NCBI GenBank assembly: GCA_963747555.1 | Contig: CAVVFZ010000021.1 | Location: 1-64,000 of the forward strand | DNA from: DUZB01 sp963747555 | GTDB taxonomy: Bacteria > Desulfobacterota > DSM-4660 > Desulfatiglandales > Desulfatiglandaceae | DNA: 64,000 nucleotides | Direction of reading: 5' to 3' | Shown here: positions 53,869-61,252 of the stretch, one piece after another | How positions within the stretch are numbered: the stretch's first letter is position 1 | Layout: each line of letters opens with the position of its first letter | Made by a program: the position numbers and the translations under genes | Notes under the pieces: generated by a model | What the model was told of the DNA's origin: nothing | The model's database searches: none | The model's input: the letters and a program-made list of their open reading frames with translations, nothing else

Positions 53869-55128
53869 ATGGACCTGTTCTTTTCCCCGAACGAAATGTC
53901 TTTAAGGCCGAAGACAACAAGGAATCCTCTTAAGGGGATAGCGATCCTGCTCCTACTCATTGTGTCTTTCCAGCCGCGACTGGTGGTTGCCGAAAGCAGA
54001 TTTCCCTGCCTGGACCACATAACAGCAACGGATGCCCTGGTCATCCAGGACCCCGAAGGGAAAATCCTCTACAAAAAAAACGAGGGAAAGCAATGCATCC
54101 CGGCATCCACCCTGAAGGTATTGACGACGCTGGCAGCGATCAAGAATTTCGGCCTTTCCTATCAATTCAAAACCGAATTCTATCTGGATCGTAAACAGAA
54201 CCTGAAGGTGAAAGGGTTCGGGGACCCCCTGTTGATTTCAGAAGTACTGCGGAACATTGCCACATCCCTCTCGACCAGGGTGAGACATTTCAACAATCTC
54301 GTGCTGGATGACACGTATTTTACCTCTCCTATTCAGATCCCTGGACGTGAACGGTCCACCAACCCCTATGATGCCCCTCCGGGTGCATTATCGGCCAATT
54401 TCAACACAGTGGCCTTCCAACACAACCGGGAAGGAAAAATTGTTTCCTCGGAACCGCAAACTCCAATAATTCCTTTTTCCGAGGAACGCATTCGCCGCCT
54501 GAATTTAAAAGAAGGTCGATACACCTTTATTCACAATACGCATGAGACCACCCTCTACACGGGAGAGCTCCTTCGGCATTTCCTGATAGAGAAGGGGGTG
54601 AAAACCGGAGGGAATGTCACGCTTGGTAAGATAGATGCGCAGGACAAGTGCATTTATGTTTTTCTCTCTCCCTTTACACTCGAAGAAGCCCTGAAGAAAA
54701 TGCTCCGCTTCTCGAACAACTACATGGCCAATCAGATCATGCTTGTGCTTGGAGCCTCCCGGTTCGGCGCTCCGGGAAATCTTGAAAAGGGGGTCCGGGC
54801 TCTGAGGGAATTCGCCTCGAACGACCTGGGGCTTTCCCAAGTGAAGCTTGTGGAGGGATCCGGAATATCGAGGGAAAACAGAATTTCTGCCCTTGACATG
54901 CTTGTTGTGCTGAACCGCTTTAAACCATACAGGCATCTCCTGAGAAAAAGCGGCAAGGAATGGTTTAAGACCGGTTCTCTGAAAGGAGTGAGAACGCGGG
55001 TGGGGTTCCTGGAAGGCAATGTCAGCGGGCCCTATACGTTCGTGGTCGATTTCAATAGGTCCGGTTCTGATATGGACAACGTCATGGACTGCATAAAGAA
55101 GACATTAGGCACTTCTATCGCTCCCTGA
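53869..55128 (+). CDS. dacB: D-alanyl-D-alanine carboxypeptidase/endopeptidase (peptidase S13, PBP4-type)
   Basis: 419 aa. Periplasmic peptidoglycan hydrolase. Signal-type hydrophobic segment (about 22-41). Active-site motifs: SxxK as STLK (80-83), SxN as SNN (in LRFSNNYMANQIM) and KTG as KTGSLKGVRTRVG. The length suits PBP4-type enzymes. Start uncertain (53869 or 53896); neither has a strong ribosome site, and the open frame upstream to 53731 overlaps the small gene. Confidence 0.85.
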   Translation: MDLFFSPNEMSLRPKTTRNPLKGIAILLLLIVSFQPRLVVAESRFPCLDHITATDALVIQDPEGKILYKKNEGKQCIPASTLKVLTTLAAIKNFGLSYQFKTEFYLDRKQNLKVKGFGDPLLISEVLRNIATSLSTRVRHFNNLVLDDTYFTSPIQIPGRERSTNPYDAPPGALSANFNTVAFQHNREGKIVSSEPQTPIIPFSEERIRRLNLKEGRYTFIHNTHETTLYTGELLRHFLIEKGVKTGGNVTLGKIDAQDKCIYVFLSPFTLEEALKKMLRFSNNYMANQIMLVLGASRFGAPGNLEKGVRALREFASNDLGLSQVKLVEGSGISRENRISALDMLVVLNRFKPYRHLLRKSGKEWFKTGSLKGVRTRVGFLEGNVSGPYTFVVDFNRSGSDMDNVMDCIKKTLGTSIAP

Positions 55129-55157
55129 TCTCCCTTCTGTTTCCCAAAACCTGCAAT

Positions 55158-55196
55158 CAGCTTTTAGCTCTTCATAATTCTAAGAGCTAACAGCTG
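55158..55196. terminator. Bidirectional terminator between convergent genes
   Basis: CAGCT-TT-TAGCTCTT / AAGAGCTA-AC-AGCTG stem with a small internal mismatch and a 9-base loop, between dacB (plus) and the zinc-ribbon gene (minus), followed by TTTT. Confidence 0.75.
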
Positions 55197-55204
55197 TTTT
55201 GGCG

Positions 55205-55498
55205 TTATTTCTTGAAAAGGGCTTCCAAGGCCTTTTTGGCCTCCTCTTGCTTGGATGTCCCGGCATCGGCTCCAGCCGGTACGGAGCCTCTTAGGACGAA
55301 ATACTCGCAAAAATTCGCCCGCTCCTTTTCAATAACCCGCTCCGCCATGACCTCCTGACATTCATTATAGGCGTTATAATCATAGAACTTGCATTGCTTG
55401 CAGCACCTGAGATCCCATCCGCAATGGGGACAGATATCGTGCCGCATTACTTTATCTTTCATGGTAAAACCCTTCTTGCAGAATGCACACTGTATCAT
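55205..55498 (-). CDS. Small zinc-ribbon protein
   Basis: 97 aa. Two CxxC knuckles: CAFCKKGF and CPHCGWDLRCCKQCKFYDYNAYNECQEV, with further Cys in FCEYF; the tail is Ala/Glu/Lys-rich helix. Zn or Fe-S binding is likely, function unknown. GGAGGAAATGAG directly before ATG 55498 decides the start. The longer open frame to 55594 overlaps the archease gene on the other strand. Confidence 0.75.
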   Translation of the reverse strand: MIQCAFCKKGFTMKDKVMRHDICPHCGWDLRCCKQCKFYDYNAYNECQEVMAERVIEKERANFCEYFVLRGSVPAGADAGTSKQEEAKKALEALFKK

Positions 55499-55524
55499 CT
55501 CATTTCCTCCCGAAAAACAAAATT

Positions 55525-55552
55525 TTGACAATTTCTCCGTAGTGAATAATAT
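55525..55552 (+). promoter_or_regulatory. Sigma-70-like promoter for archease-rtcB, possibly leaderless
   Basis: TTGACA (55525-55530), 16-base spacer, TAATAT (55547-55552). Transcription would begin at about 55558-55559, at the archease ATG, and no ribosome site is seen before it. Confidence 0.6.
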
Positions 55553-55558
55553 TTCAAA

Positions 55559-55984
55559 ATGAACAAAGAACTTTCCTATACACCCATCGAACACACAGCC
55601 GACATGGGCATGACGGTTACCGGAACTGATCTGGAGGACCTCTTCAGGAAGGCCGCGCAGTCAATCATCCAAATCATGCTTCGGAACAGCAGGATAAAAG
55701 GGAACGAATCCCTCCGGATTTCCCTGGACGGGGAAGACCTTGCCGACCTGATGGTCCGCTGGTTGGGGGAAATTCTTTACCTTTTTGACGCGGAGCAGAA
55801 AATTGTCTCCGATATCCGGATGTTGGAAGTCAACCCCACGCATCTTGAGGCAACCGTGGACGTCGCTGCTTTCCGGCCCGACCAAAACGAAATTGTAAAC
55901 GAGATTAAGGCGGTAACCTACCATCAGATAGAAGTGGCGCAAAAGCCTGAGGGTTGGAGCGCCCGGGTAATTTTCGACTTATGA
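55559..55984 (+). CDS. Archease
   Basis: 141 aa. Archease activates the RNA ligase RtcB, helping its guanylation and turnover. Family marks: YTPIEHTADMGMTVTGTDLEDLF at the N-terminus (with the metal-site His-Thr-Ala-Asp), VRWLGEILYLFDAEQKIVSDI and KAVTYHQIEVAQKPEGWSARVIFDL at the end with the other metal Asp. Its stop overlaps the rtcB start by 4 bases. Confidence 0.93.
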   Translation: MNKELSYTPIEHTADMGMTVTGTDLEDLFRKAAQSIIQIMLRNSRIKGNESLRISLDGEDLADLMVRWLGEILYLFDAEQKIVSDIRMLEVNPTHLEATVDVAAFRPDQNEIVNEIKAVTYHQIEVAQKPEGWSARVIFDL

Positions 55985-57438
55985 CCAGCCATGTAAACAT
56001 AAAATTAAGCAAAATCGATGAATATCGATGGCTGTTGCCGAAAACCGGTCCCATGCGCGTTCCGGGGCTCATTTTCAGCAACAACGAATTGATAAAAATC
56101 CTGCAGGAAGACCAGAGCCTTGTCCAGGTAGCCAACGTCGCTTCTCTTCCAGGCATCGTAGGCCATTCCCTGGCCATGCCTGACATCCACTGGGGATACG
56201 GTTTTCCCATTGGAGGCGTCGCAGCCTTTGATCTGGATGAGGGCATCGTTTCCCCGGGGGGAGTTGGGTACGATATCAACTGCGGATGCAGATTGATGAC
56301 AACCCACCTTCAGGCCCATGAAATCCAACCGCTGATCAAAGATCTGGTTGCCGCCCTCTTTCGTTCGATCCCCAGCGGAGTGGGAACCGCCGGACCTGTT
56401 CGCCTCTCAAAATCAGAGGAGGCGCGGGTCGCAGCCCAAGGGGCCGCCTGGGCGGTAAAATCCGGCTTCGGTGAGGCGGAGGACCTGCAACGAACCGAAG
56501 ACGGCGGATGCATGCAAGGGGCGGACCCTTCTGTTTTGAGCCCGAGAGCGATCCAAAGGGGACAGCAGCAGTTAGGTACCTTGGGATCGGGAAATCATTT
56601 CCTGGAGATTCAGGTCGTCGATGAAATCTACGACCGGGAAAAAGCCATGGCATTTGGTCTTATGGAGGGCGGAATAACGGTTTTTATCCACTCAGGGTCA
56701 CGGGGCTTCGGCCACCAGATATGTGATGACTTTCTAAAAGAAATGACCCGTTACTACGCCAAGGGCACCCTCTCTTTTCCACTTCCCGACAGACAGCTTG
56801 CCTGCGCTCCCCTTCGCTCCGATCTGGCAGAACGATATCTTGCCGGGATGGCCTGTGCAGCCAATTACGCCTGGGCCAACCGTCAGGTGCTCATGCATCT
56901 GGCCCGTGAAACACTGCTTAGCGCCCTCGAAATAACGCCAAGGGAACTGGGGATGAAACTCCTTTATGATGTCTGTCACAACATCGCCAAGAAAGAAAAA
57001 CACCTTGTGGACGGGAAGGAACGTCTGCTGTGCGTCCATCGCAAAGGGGCAACCCGCTCGCTGCCTCCCGGCCACCCTCTCCTGCCCGAAATTTACCGCC
57101 AGACGGGTCAACCGGTTTTGATACCCGGGGACATGGGAAGGTATTCCTATGTGCTTTCAGGGTCCGAAGGGGCCATGCGTGAAAGTTTTGGGTCTAGCTG
57201 CCATGGAGCAGGAAGAATCCTCAGCCGAACCCAGGCGATAAAAAATGCCAAAGGCAGGGCCATCTATCGTGAACTGGAAGACAGGGGTATTTTTGTCCAA
57301 TCCAGAGGAAGACAGACGCTGAAAGAAGAAATGCCGGATGCCTACAAAGATGTTTCCCAGGTCGTTGATGCCGTGCATGGGGCCGACCTTGCCCGCAAGG
57401 TAGCCAGACTGAAGCCTCTCGGAGTCATAAAAGGGTAA
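55981..57438 (+). CDS. rtcB: RtcB RNA-splicing ligase
   Basis: 485 aa. Joins 2',3'-cyclic phosphate (or 3'-phosphate) and 5'-OH RNA ends using GTP and Mn. Seen: MPDIHWGYGFPIGGVAAFD, GVGYDINCGCRL (metal Cys), LGSGNHFLEIQVV, HSGSRGFGHQICDD and the guanylation-site His region SSCHGAGRILSRTQA. The start ATG overlaps the archease stop (ATGA), so a 4-base coupled pair is clear; a longer start at 55954 is inside archease. RNA repair or tRNA splicing are the usual roles; no target is in view. Confidence 0.93.
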   Translation: MTSHVNIKLSKIDEYRWLLPKTGPMRVPGLIFSNNELIKILQEDQSLVQVANVASLPGIVGHSLAMPDIHWGYGFPIGGVAAFDLDEGIVSPGGVGYDINCGCRLMTTHLQAHEIQPLIKDLVAALFRSIPSGVGTAGPVRLSKSEEARVAAQGAAWAVKSGFGEAEDLQRTEDGGCMQGADPSVLSPRAIQRGQQQLGTLGSGNHFLEIQVVDEIYDREKAMAFGLMEGGITVFIHSGSRGFGHQICDDFLKEMTRYYAKGTLSFPLPDRQLACAPLRSDLAERYLAGMACAANYAWANRQVLMHLARETLLSALEITPRELGMKLLYDVCHNIAKKEKHLVDGKERLLCVHRKGATRSLPPGHPLLPEIYRQTGQPVLIPGDMGRYSYVLSGSEGAMRESFGSSCHGAGRILSRTQAIKNAKGRAIYRELEDRGIFVQSRGRQTLKEEMPDAYKDVSQVVDAVHGADLARKVARLKPLGVIKG

Positions 57439-57488
57439 CCGGCCACTGAATATAGCAGTCAAAGACACACAGGTCAACGAGGAACAGC

Positions 57489-58298
57489 ATGAAAAAAAAC
57501 CATCAAACAGCTTCTTTGATCCTTGCCGCCGGAAGAGGCAGCCGGATGATCGGATATGAAGGCAACAAAACACTTCTGCCTCTGATTCCAGGGGAAACCC
57601 CGTACAGGGGGGCCGAACCGATCCTTTCGCATATTCTGAAAGAACTGCCCGCGGGGAACAAGGCCATCGTTGTAAACCACCGAAGAGAAGATATCATGAA
57701 CGCAACCCGCGAAGACGGGCTGACGTATATTGAACAGCCCGAGCTGAACGGCACAGGGGGCGCACTGATCGCGGCACTGCCTTTTTTGAGGCAGATTGCG
57801 GATGAATATTTGATTATCACGATGGGAGATGTCCCTCTGGTCAAAAGGACGTCCTATAGGAAACTGCTGGAAAAACTGGAGGAGAATTCCCTTGCTGTAT
57901 TGGGGTTCAAGCCTGCGTCACGAAAAAAATATGGATTGTTACAGTTGGAAAAACACAGCATCACAGGGATTATCGAGTGGGAATACTGGCGCCACTATTC
58001 GGAAAGAGAACTGGAGAAACTTGAAATCTGTAATTCCGGGATCTATGCGGCAAGGAAGGAAGACCTGATTCACTACATCTCCGTCCTGTCGTCAAAACCA
58101 CATGTTGTGCAGAAAGAGATCCGTGGAAAAACAACAGAGGTCCATGAATATTTTATCACGGACCTGGTTGCCTGCATGCATAAAGACCAGCTTCCCATAG
58201 CCTGTGTGTTAGCCGATGAAGAGGAAGTCATGGGGGTGGACGACATGCAGGCCCTGTTGCAGGTGCAGAAAATTTTCAGATCCCATGGAAAGGATTGA
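57489..58298 (+). CDS. MobA/GlmU-like NTP-dependent nucleotidyltransferase
   Basis: 269 aa. Nucleotidyltransferase GT-A fold: ASLILAAGRGSRMIGYEGNKTLLPL (signature GGxGxRM-type loop and Lys), YIEQPELNGTGGALIAALPFL and ITMGDVPLV (metal-binding Asp). This resembles the pyrophosphorylase part of GlmU or sugar-nucleotide synthases; it lacks the left-handed beta-helix of GlmU. Substrate unknown. CGAGGAAC lies upstream of the ATG. Confidence 0.8.
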   Translation: MKKNHQTASLILAAGRGSRMIGYEGNKTLLPLIPGETPYRGAEPILSHILKELPAGNKAIVVNHRREDIMNATREDGLTYIEQPELNGTGGALIAALPFLRQIADEYLIITMGDVPLVKRTSYRKLLEKLEENSLAVLGFKPASRKKYGLLQLEKHSITGIIEWEYWRHYSERELEKLEICNSGIYAARKEDLIHYISVLSSKPHVVQKEIRGKTTEVHEYFITDLVACMHKDQLPIACVLADEEEVMGVDDMQALLQVQKIFRSHGKD

Positions 58299-58308
58299 AA
58301 TGGAATGA

Positions 58309-59328
58309 TCACTCTCCGGAGAGGATCGGGGCCAAACGGTCGAGATCAATCTTTGGTCCCAGGGCGATCAGGGTTTCTCCGGCCTCAATAAGCGTTGAAA
58401 AAGACGGATTGAAACTCATTTCTCCATTCTTCTTCCTGATAGCAAGAATAATAACATTCATATCCTTCCGGATACCGGAATTGACCAGGGTGACACCGTT
58501 CAGTCTTGAATGTTCGCCCACCGGCAATTCCTCCAATTGCAACTCTATGTTCTTATCGTGCATGGTAAGTTCGAGAAAGTCCGTAACTGCCGGTTTGATA
58601 ATGGTGTGTGCCATTTTCAGGCCACCGATAAGATAGGGAAGGACCACCCGGCTGGCCCCCGCCCGCAAAAGTTTCTTTCGCGTCTGCTCCTTATCAGCCC
58701 TCGCTAAAATGAACAGGTCCCGATTGAGGCCCCTTGCGCTCATTGTGATAAACAGATTGTCCGCGTCGGAAAGCACCACAGCTACGAGGCCCTTTGCCTT
58801 TTCAATCCCAGCCTCCAGCAGGATTTCTTCGTTCGTGGCATCATCGATGATGAAGGTAATGCCCAAATCCGCAAGGGTTTCCCTCGCAGCGGGGTCGTTA
58901 TCAATAACCACAAGAGGGATATGCTGGTTTCTGAGCTCGCTTACAATAATCGCCCCTAATCGCCCATAACCGCAGATGATGTAGTGATTTTTCATGGTCT
59001 TGAGTTTCCTCCCGAATTTCTTTCGCCCAAGGATGGAACTGAGTCTGAATTCCACCATTGTCTGGGCCACCATTCCAAGAGTATAGGCCATAACCCCCAT
59101 CCCCAGAAAGATGATAACAACGGTGAATAGCCGTCCTACATTGGAAACCGTTCTGATTTCTCCATACCCCACAGTGGTCACCGTAATAACGGTCATATAA
59201 AATGCATCCAGGAGGTCCCATCCCTCTATGACCATATATCCAAAGGTACCGGCAACCAAGATGAGCACCAGTATGACTGCGCCGCGAATGGCATTTCTCA
59301 GGCCTTGAGGCAATCGGTTCTTTTTCAT
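58309..59328 (-). CDS. Potassium channel with RCK (TrkA-N/TrkA-C) domains
   Basis: 339 aa. Two transmembrane helices (about 16-37 and 66-90) around a pore loop with the K+ filter TTVGYGE (51-57), a cytoplasmic RCK N-domain (NHYIICGYGRLGAIIVSELRNQ, Rossmann GxGxxG) and RCK C-domain to the end. Like MthK, it would be gated by a ligand such as Ca2+ or a nucleotide. The ATG at 59328 is preferred over a TTG at 59373. Confidence 0.88.
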   Translation of the reverse strand: MKKNRLPQGLRNAIRGAVILVLILVAGTFGYMVIEGWDLLDAFYMTVITVTTVGYGEIRTVSNVGRLFTVVIIFLGMGVMAYTLGMVAQTMVEFRLSSILGRKKFGRKLKTMKNHYIICGYGRLGAIIVSELRNQHIPLVVIDNDPAARETLADLGITFIIDDATNEEILLEAGIEKAKGLVAVVLSDADNLFITMSARGLNRDLFILARADKEQTRKKLLRAGASRVVLPYLIGGLKMAHTIIKPAVTDFLELTMHDKNIELQLEELPVGEHSRLNGVTLVNSGIRKDMNVIILAIRKKNGEMSFNPSFSTLIEAGETLIALGPKIDLDRLAPILSGE

Positions 59329-59449
59329 ATTTTTAAAGAAAACAGTGGGTAAGAAACGACAGGGGATGGACAATGGATCGCATGTTTAAAGAACCCATTC
59401 CGCATATTCAAGTTGGGTCCTGGTTCGAAAGTCTGTCATTGGAGTTATT

Positions 59450-60499
59450 TTACGTCCCAGGAGTAGAGCTGACAGCCTCCACGGTGAACTCGCTCAGGCT
59501 GCCCTCCAAATTATCAAAGACAATCATGAAAGGGATGGCCGCGCCCGGAGGCACATTGAAATTCTTTCTGGCCATTCCGTCACGGTTTTCCATGGCCTTA
59601 CTGATCTCGCTATAAGGCAGCGTCTTAAGCTCTTCTTCCGTAAAACTGTTTCCCGCATAGGAAGTGCACGTCTTAACCACTTTCCCTTGGTCATCCAGGA
59701 TACTTCCTTTAATGAGGATAAAACTTCTTGGTTCCGGATACTTATTGGTGACAACGCCCCTGATGACAAAAAACCGCCCGCCGTTTTCGGCTTCTGCAAA
59801 TCCGCCACTCACCGAGCTGAACATCAGGAGGCGAACCCCAGGATCGAGCTGTTCCTGCTTTTTTTCAGACCCTAAAAAAGGCAGGGATTTCGGGATTACT
59901 TCAGGTCTCAAATAGAAAAAAGCGGTCGCTGCGCCAATGATGAGGATGAAGACGATGAGCAACAAAAACCTGACCTTTGAGGACTTCTTTTTCAACTTCC
60001 TCCCGGAGACGGGGAATTCAGAATTTTCAACGTCTGAGGCATCTTCTTTTGCGATTCCCTCATCCCGCACTTCAGACTGCTCGCCTAAATGTTCAATGGA
60101 TGGAAAATCAGACAAGGGACGGTTTGCCAGTTGCCGTTCCCCTTTGGTTGTCCTTAGAAGGAGGTTCTTTCCGGCTTCTTCAAAGAGGGCCTTTTCTGCG
60201 TCCATCTCCGAATCAGGTTCGTTCAGGATATCCTCCAGTCCGTCAAGGTCATCCAGAAAATCTTCTCGGTCCAGGGCTTCTTTCGATTCTGCAGGAAACC
60301 CATCATCCGTTGAATCCGCCTCAAGCAAATCCGTCGCCGCTTCGGGCGAAGGGGATTCATCTTCTGGTGGCGCCTTCGGTAGGGGATAGGCCATGAATAT
60401 CTCTTGACAGACTGAACATCGAACCTTTGATCCGCCTTCCTTTATCAGGGATTCATCAAGATTGAACTCGGTCTTACAGTTTTCACACTGGATGATCAT
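59450..60499 (-). CDS. DUF3426 zinc-ribbon membrane protein
   Basis: 349 aa. N-terminal zinc ribbon CENC..CSVC (about residues 5-35, GSKVRCSVCQEIF), a long acidic region (about 45-130), a transmembrane helix (about 178-200, VRFLLLIVFILIIGAATAFFYL) and a DUF3426 C-terminal beta domain (about 225-345). This arrangement is common in proteobacteria; function unknown. AGGAGG precedes ATG 60499. Confidence 0.8.
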   Translation of the reverse strand: MIIQCENCKTEFNLDESLIKEGGSKVRCSVCQEIFMAYPLPKAPPEDESPSPEAATDLLEADSTDDGFPAESKEALDREDFLDDLDGLEDILNEPDSEMDAEKALFEEAGKNLLLRTTKGERQLANRPLSDFPSIEHLGEQSEVRDEGIAKEDASDVENSEFPVSGRKLKKKSSKVRFLLLIVFILIIGAATAFFYLRPEVIPKSLPFLGSEKKQEQLDPGVRLLMFSSVSGGFAEAENGGRFFVIRGVVTNKYPEPRSFILIKGSILDDQGKVVKTCTSYAGNSFTEEELKTLPYSEISKAMENRDGMARKNFNVPPGAAIPFMIVFDNLEGSLSEFTVEAVSSTPGT

Positions 60500-60583
60500 G
60501 ACTCCCTCCTGCGTCATAAACGTAGCTTTCGAACACTGAACTGGACAGAGAAATTAAATCGGTGAACGGTAACGGCATCTTCC

Positions 60584-61099
60584 TCATTCCTTGAGGATAA
60601 AAATTTCGGGGAGATATCGGTATTTTTCATCAAAATCCAGTCCATATCCCACCAAAAAGCCCTCTTCAACCCTGAATCCGCAATAATCCACCGGAACATG
60701 CCTTTTTCTACGTTCAAACTTATCTACGAGCGCACATATCTTGATGCTTTCGGCTCCTCTGTCGGCCAAAATCCCTTTAATATAGGACAATGTCAGGCCG
60801 GTATCGACGATGTCTTCCACCAACAGAATGGGTTTCCCCTCAATGGGAAGTTCCAGATCCTTGGTTAACCGAACGGAACCGCAGGAATCCCTTCTTTCTC
60901 CATAACTGGCAGCTCTGAGAAAATCAATCTTCGAGGGCAGAGTGATTTCTCTTACCAGATCCGCAAAGAAAAATACAGATCCTTTCAGTATGCCCACAAG
61001 GAGAGGCTCCTTTCCTCGATAGTCTTCAGAAATTTGTCCGGCCAGCTCTTTTACGCGCGCGGCAATCACTTCTCTCGACAGTAGAAGCTCTTTCTTCAC
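60584..61099 (-). CDS. hpt: Hypoxanthine phosphoribosyltransferase
   Basis: 171 aa. Salvages hypoxanthine or guanine with PRPP. Seen: LLVGILKGSVFFFADLVREI, the PRPP-binding motif ILLVEDIVDTGLTL, and KRHVPVDYCGFRV / LVGYGLDFDEKYRYLPEIF. The start is a GTG at 61099 with a perfect AGGAGG 6 bases upstream; an upstream ORF extension to 61150 is rejected. Confidence 0.92.
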   Translation of the reverse strand: MKKELLLSREVIAARVKELAGQISEDYRGKEPLLVGILKGSVFFFADLVREITLPSKIDFLRAASYGERRDSCGSVRLTKDLELPIEGKPILLVEDIVDTGLTLSYIKGILADRGAESIKICALVDKFERRKRHVPVDYCGFRVEEGFLVGYGLDFDEKYRYLPEIFILKE

Positions 61100-61210
61100 G
61101 TCCGTCCTCCTGTTTGTTCCTGAACGGTTTCCGATACGCCGACTCCGCACTCAAACGAATTGGTCTTTTCCATCAGCCTTGCTGATCCTTTGTCCTCTCT
61201 TCCCTCGGCG

Positions 61211-61239
61211 AGCATAGTAAAATAAGAATTCATTGTCAA
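61211..61239 (-). promoter_or_regulatory. Sigma-70-like promoter for hpt
   Basis: Minus strand: TTGACA (61239-61234), 17-base spacer, TATGCT (61216-61211), about 105 bases before the GTG. Confidence 0.6.
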
Positions 61240-61252
61240 ATCATCACGCCCC

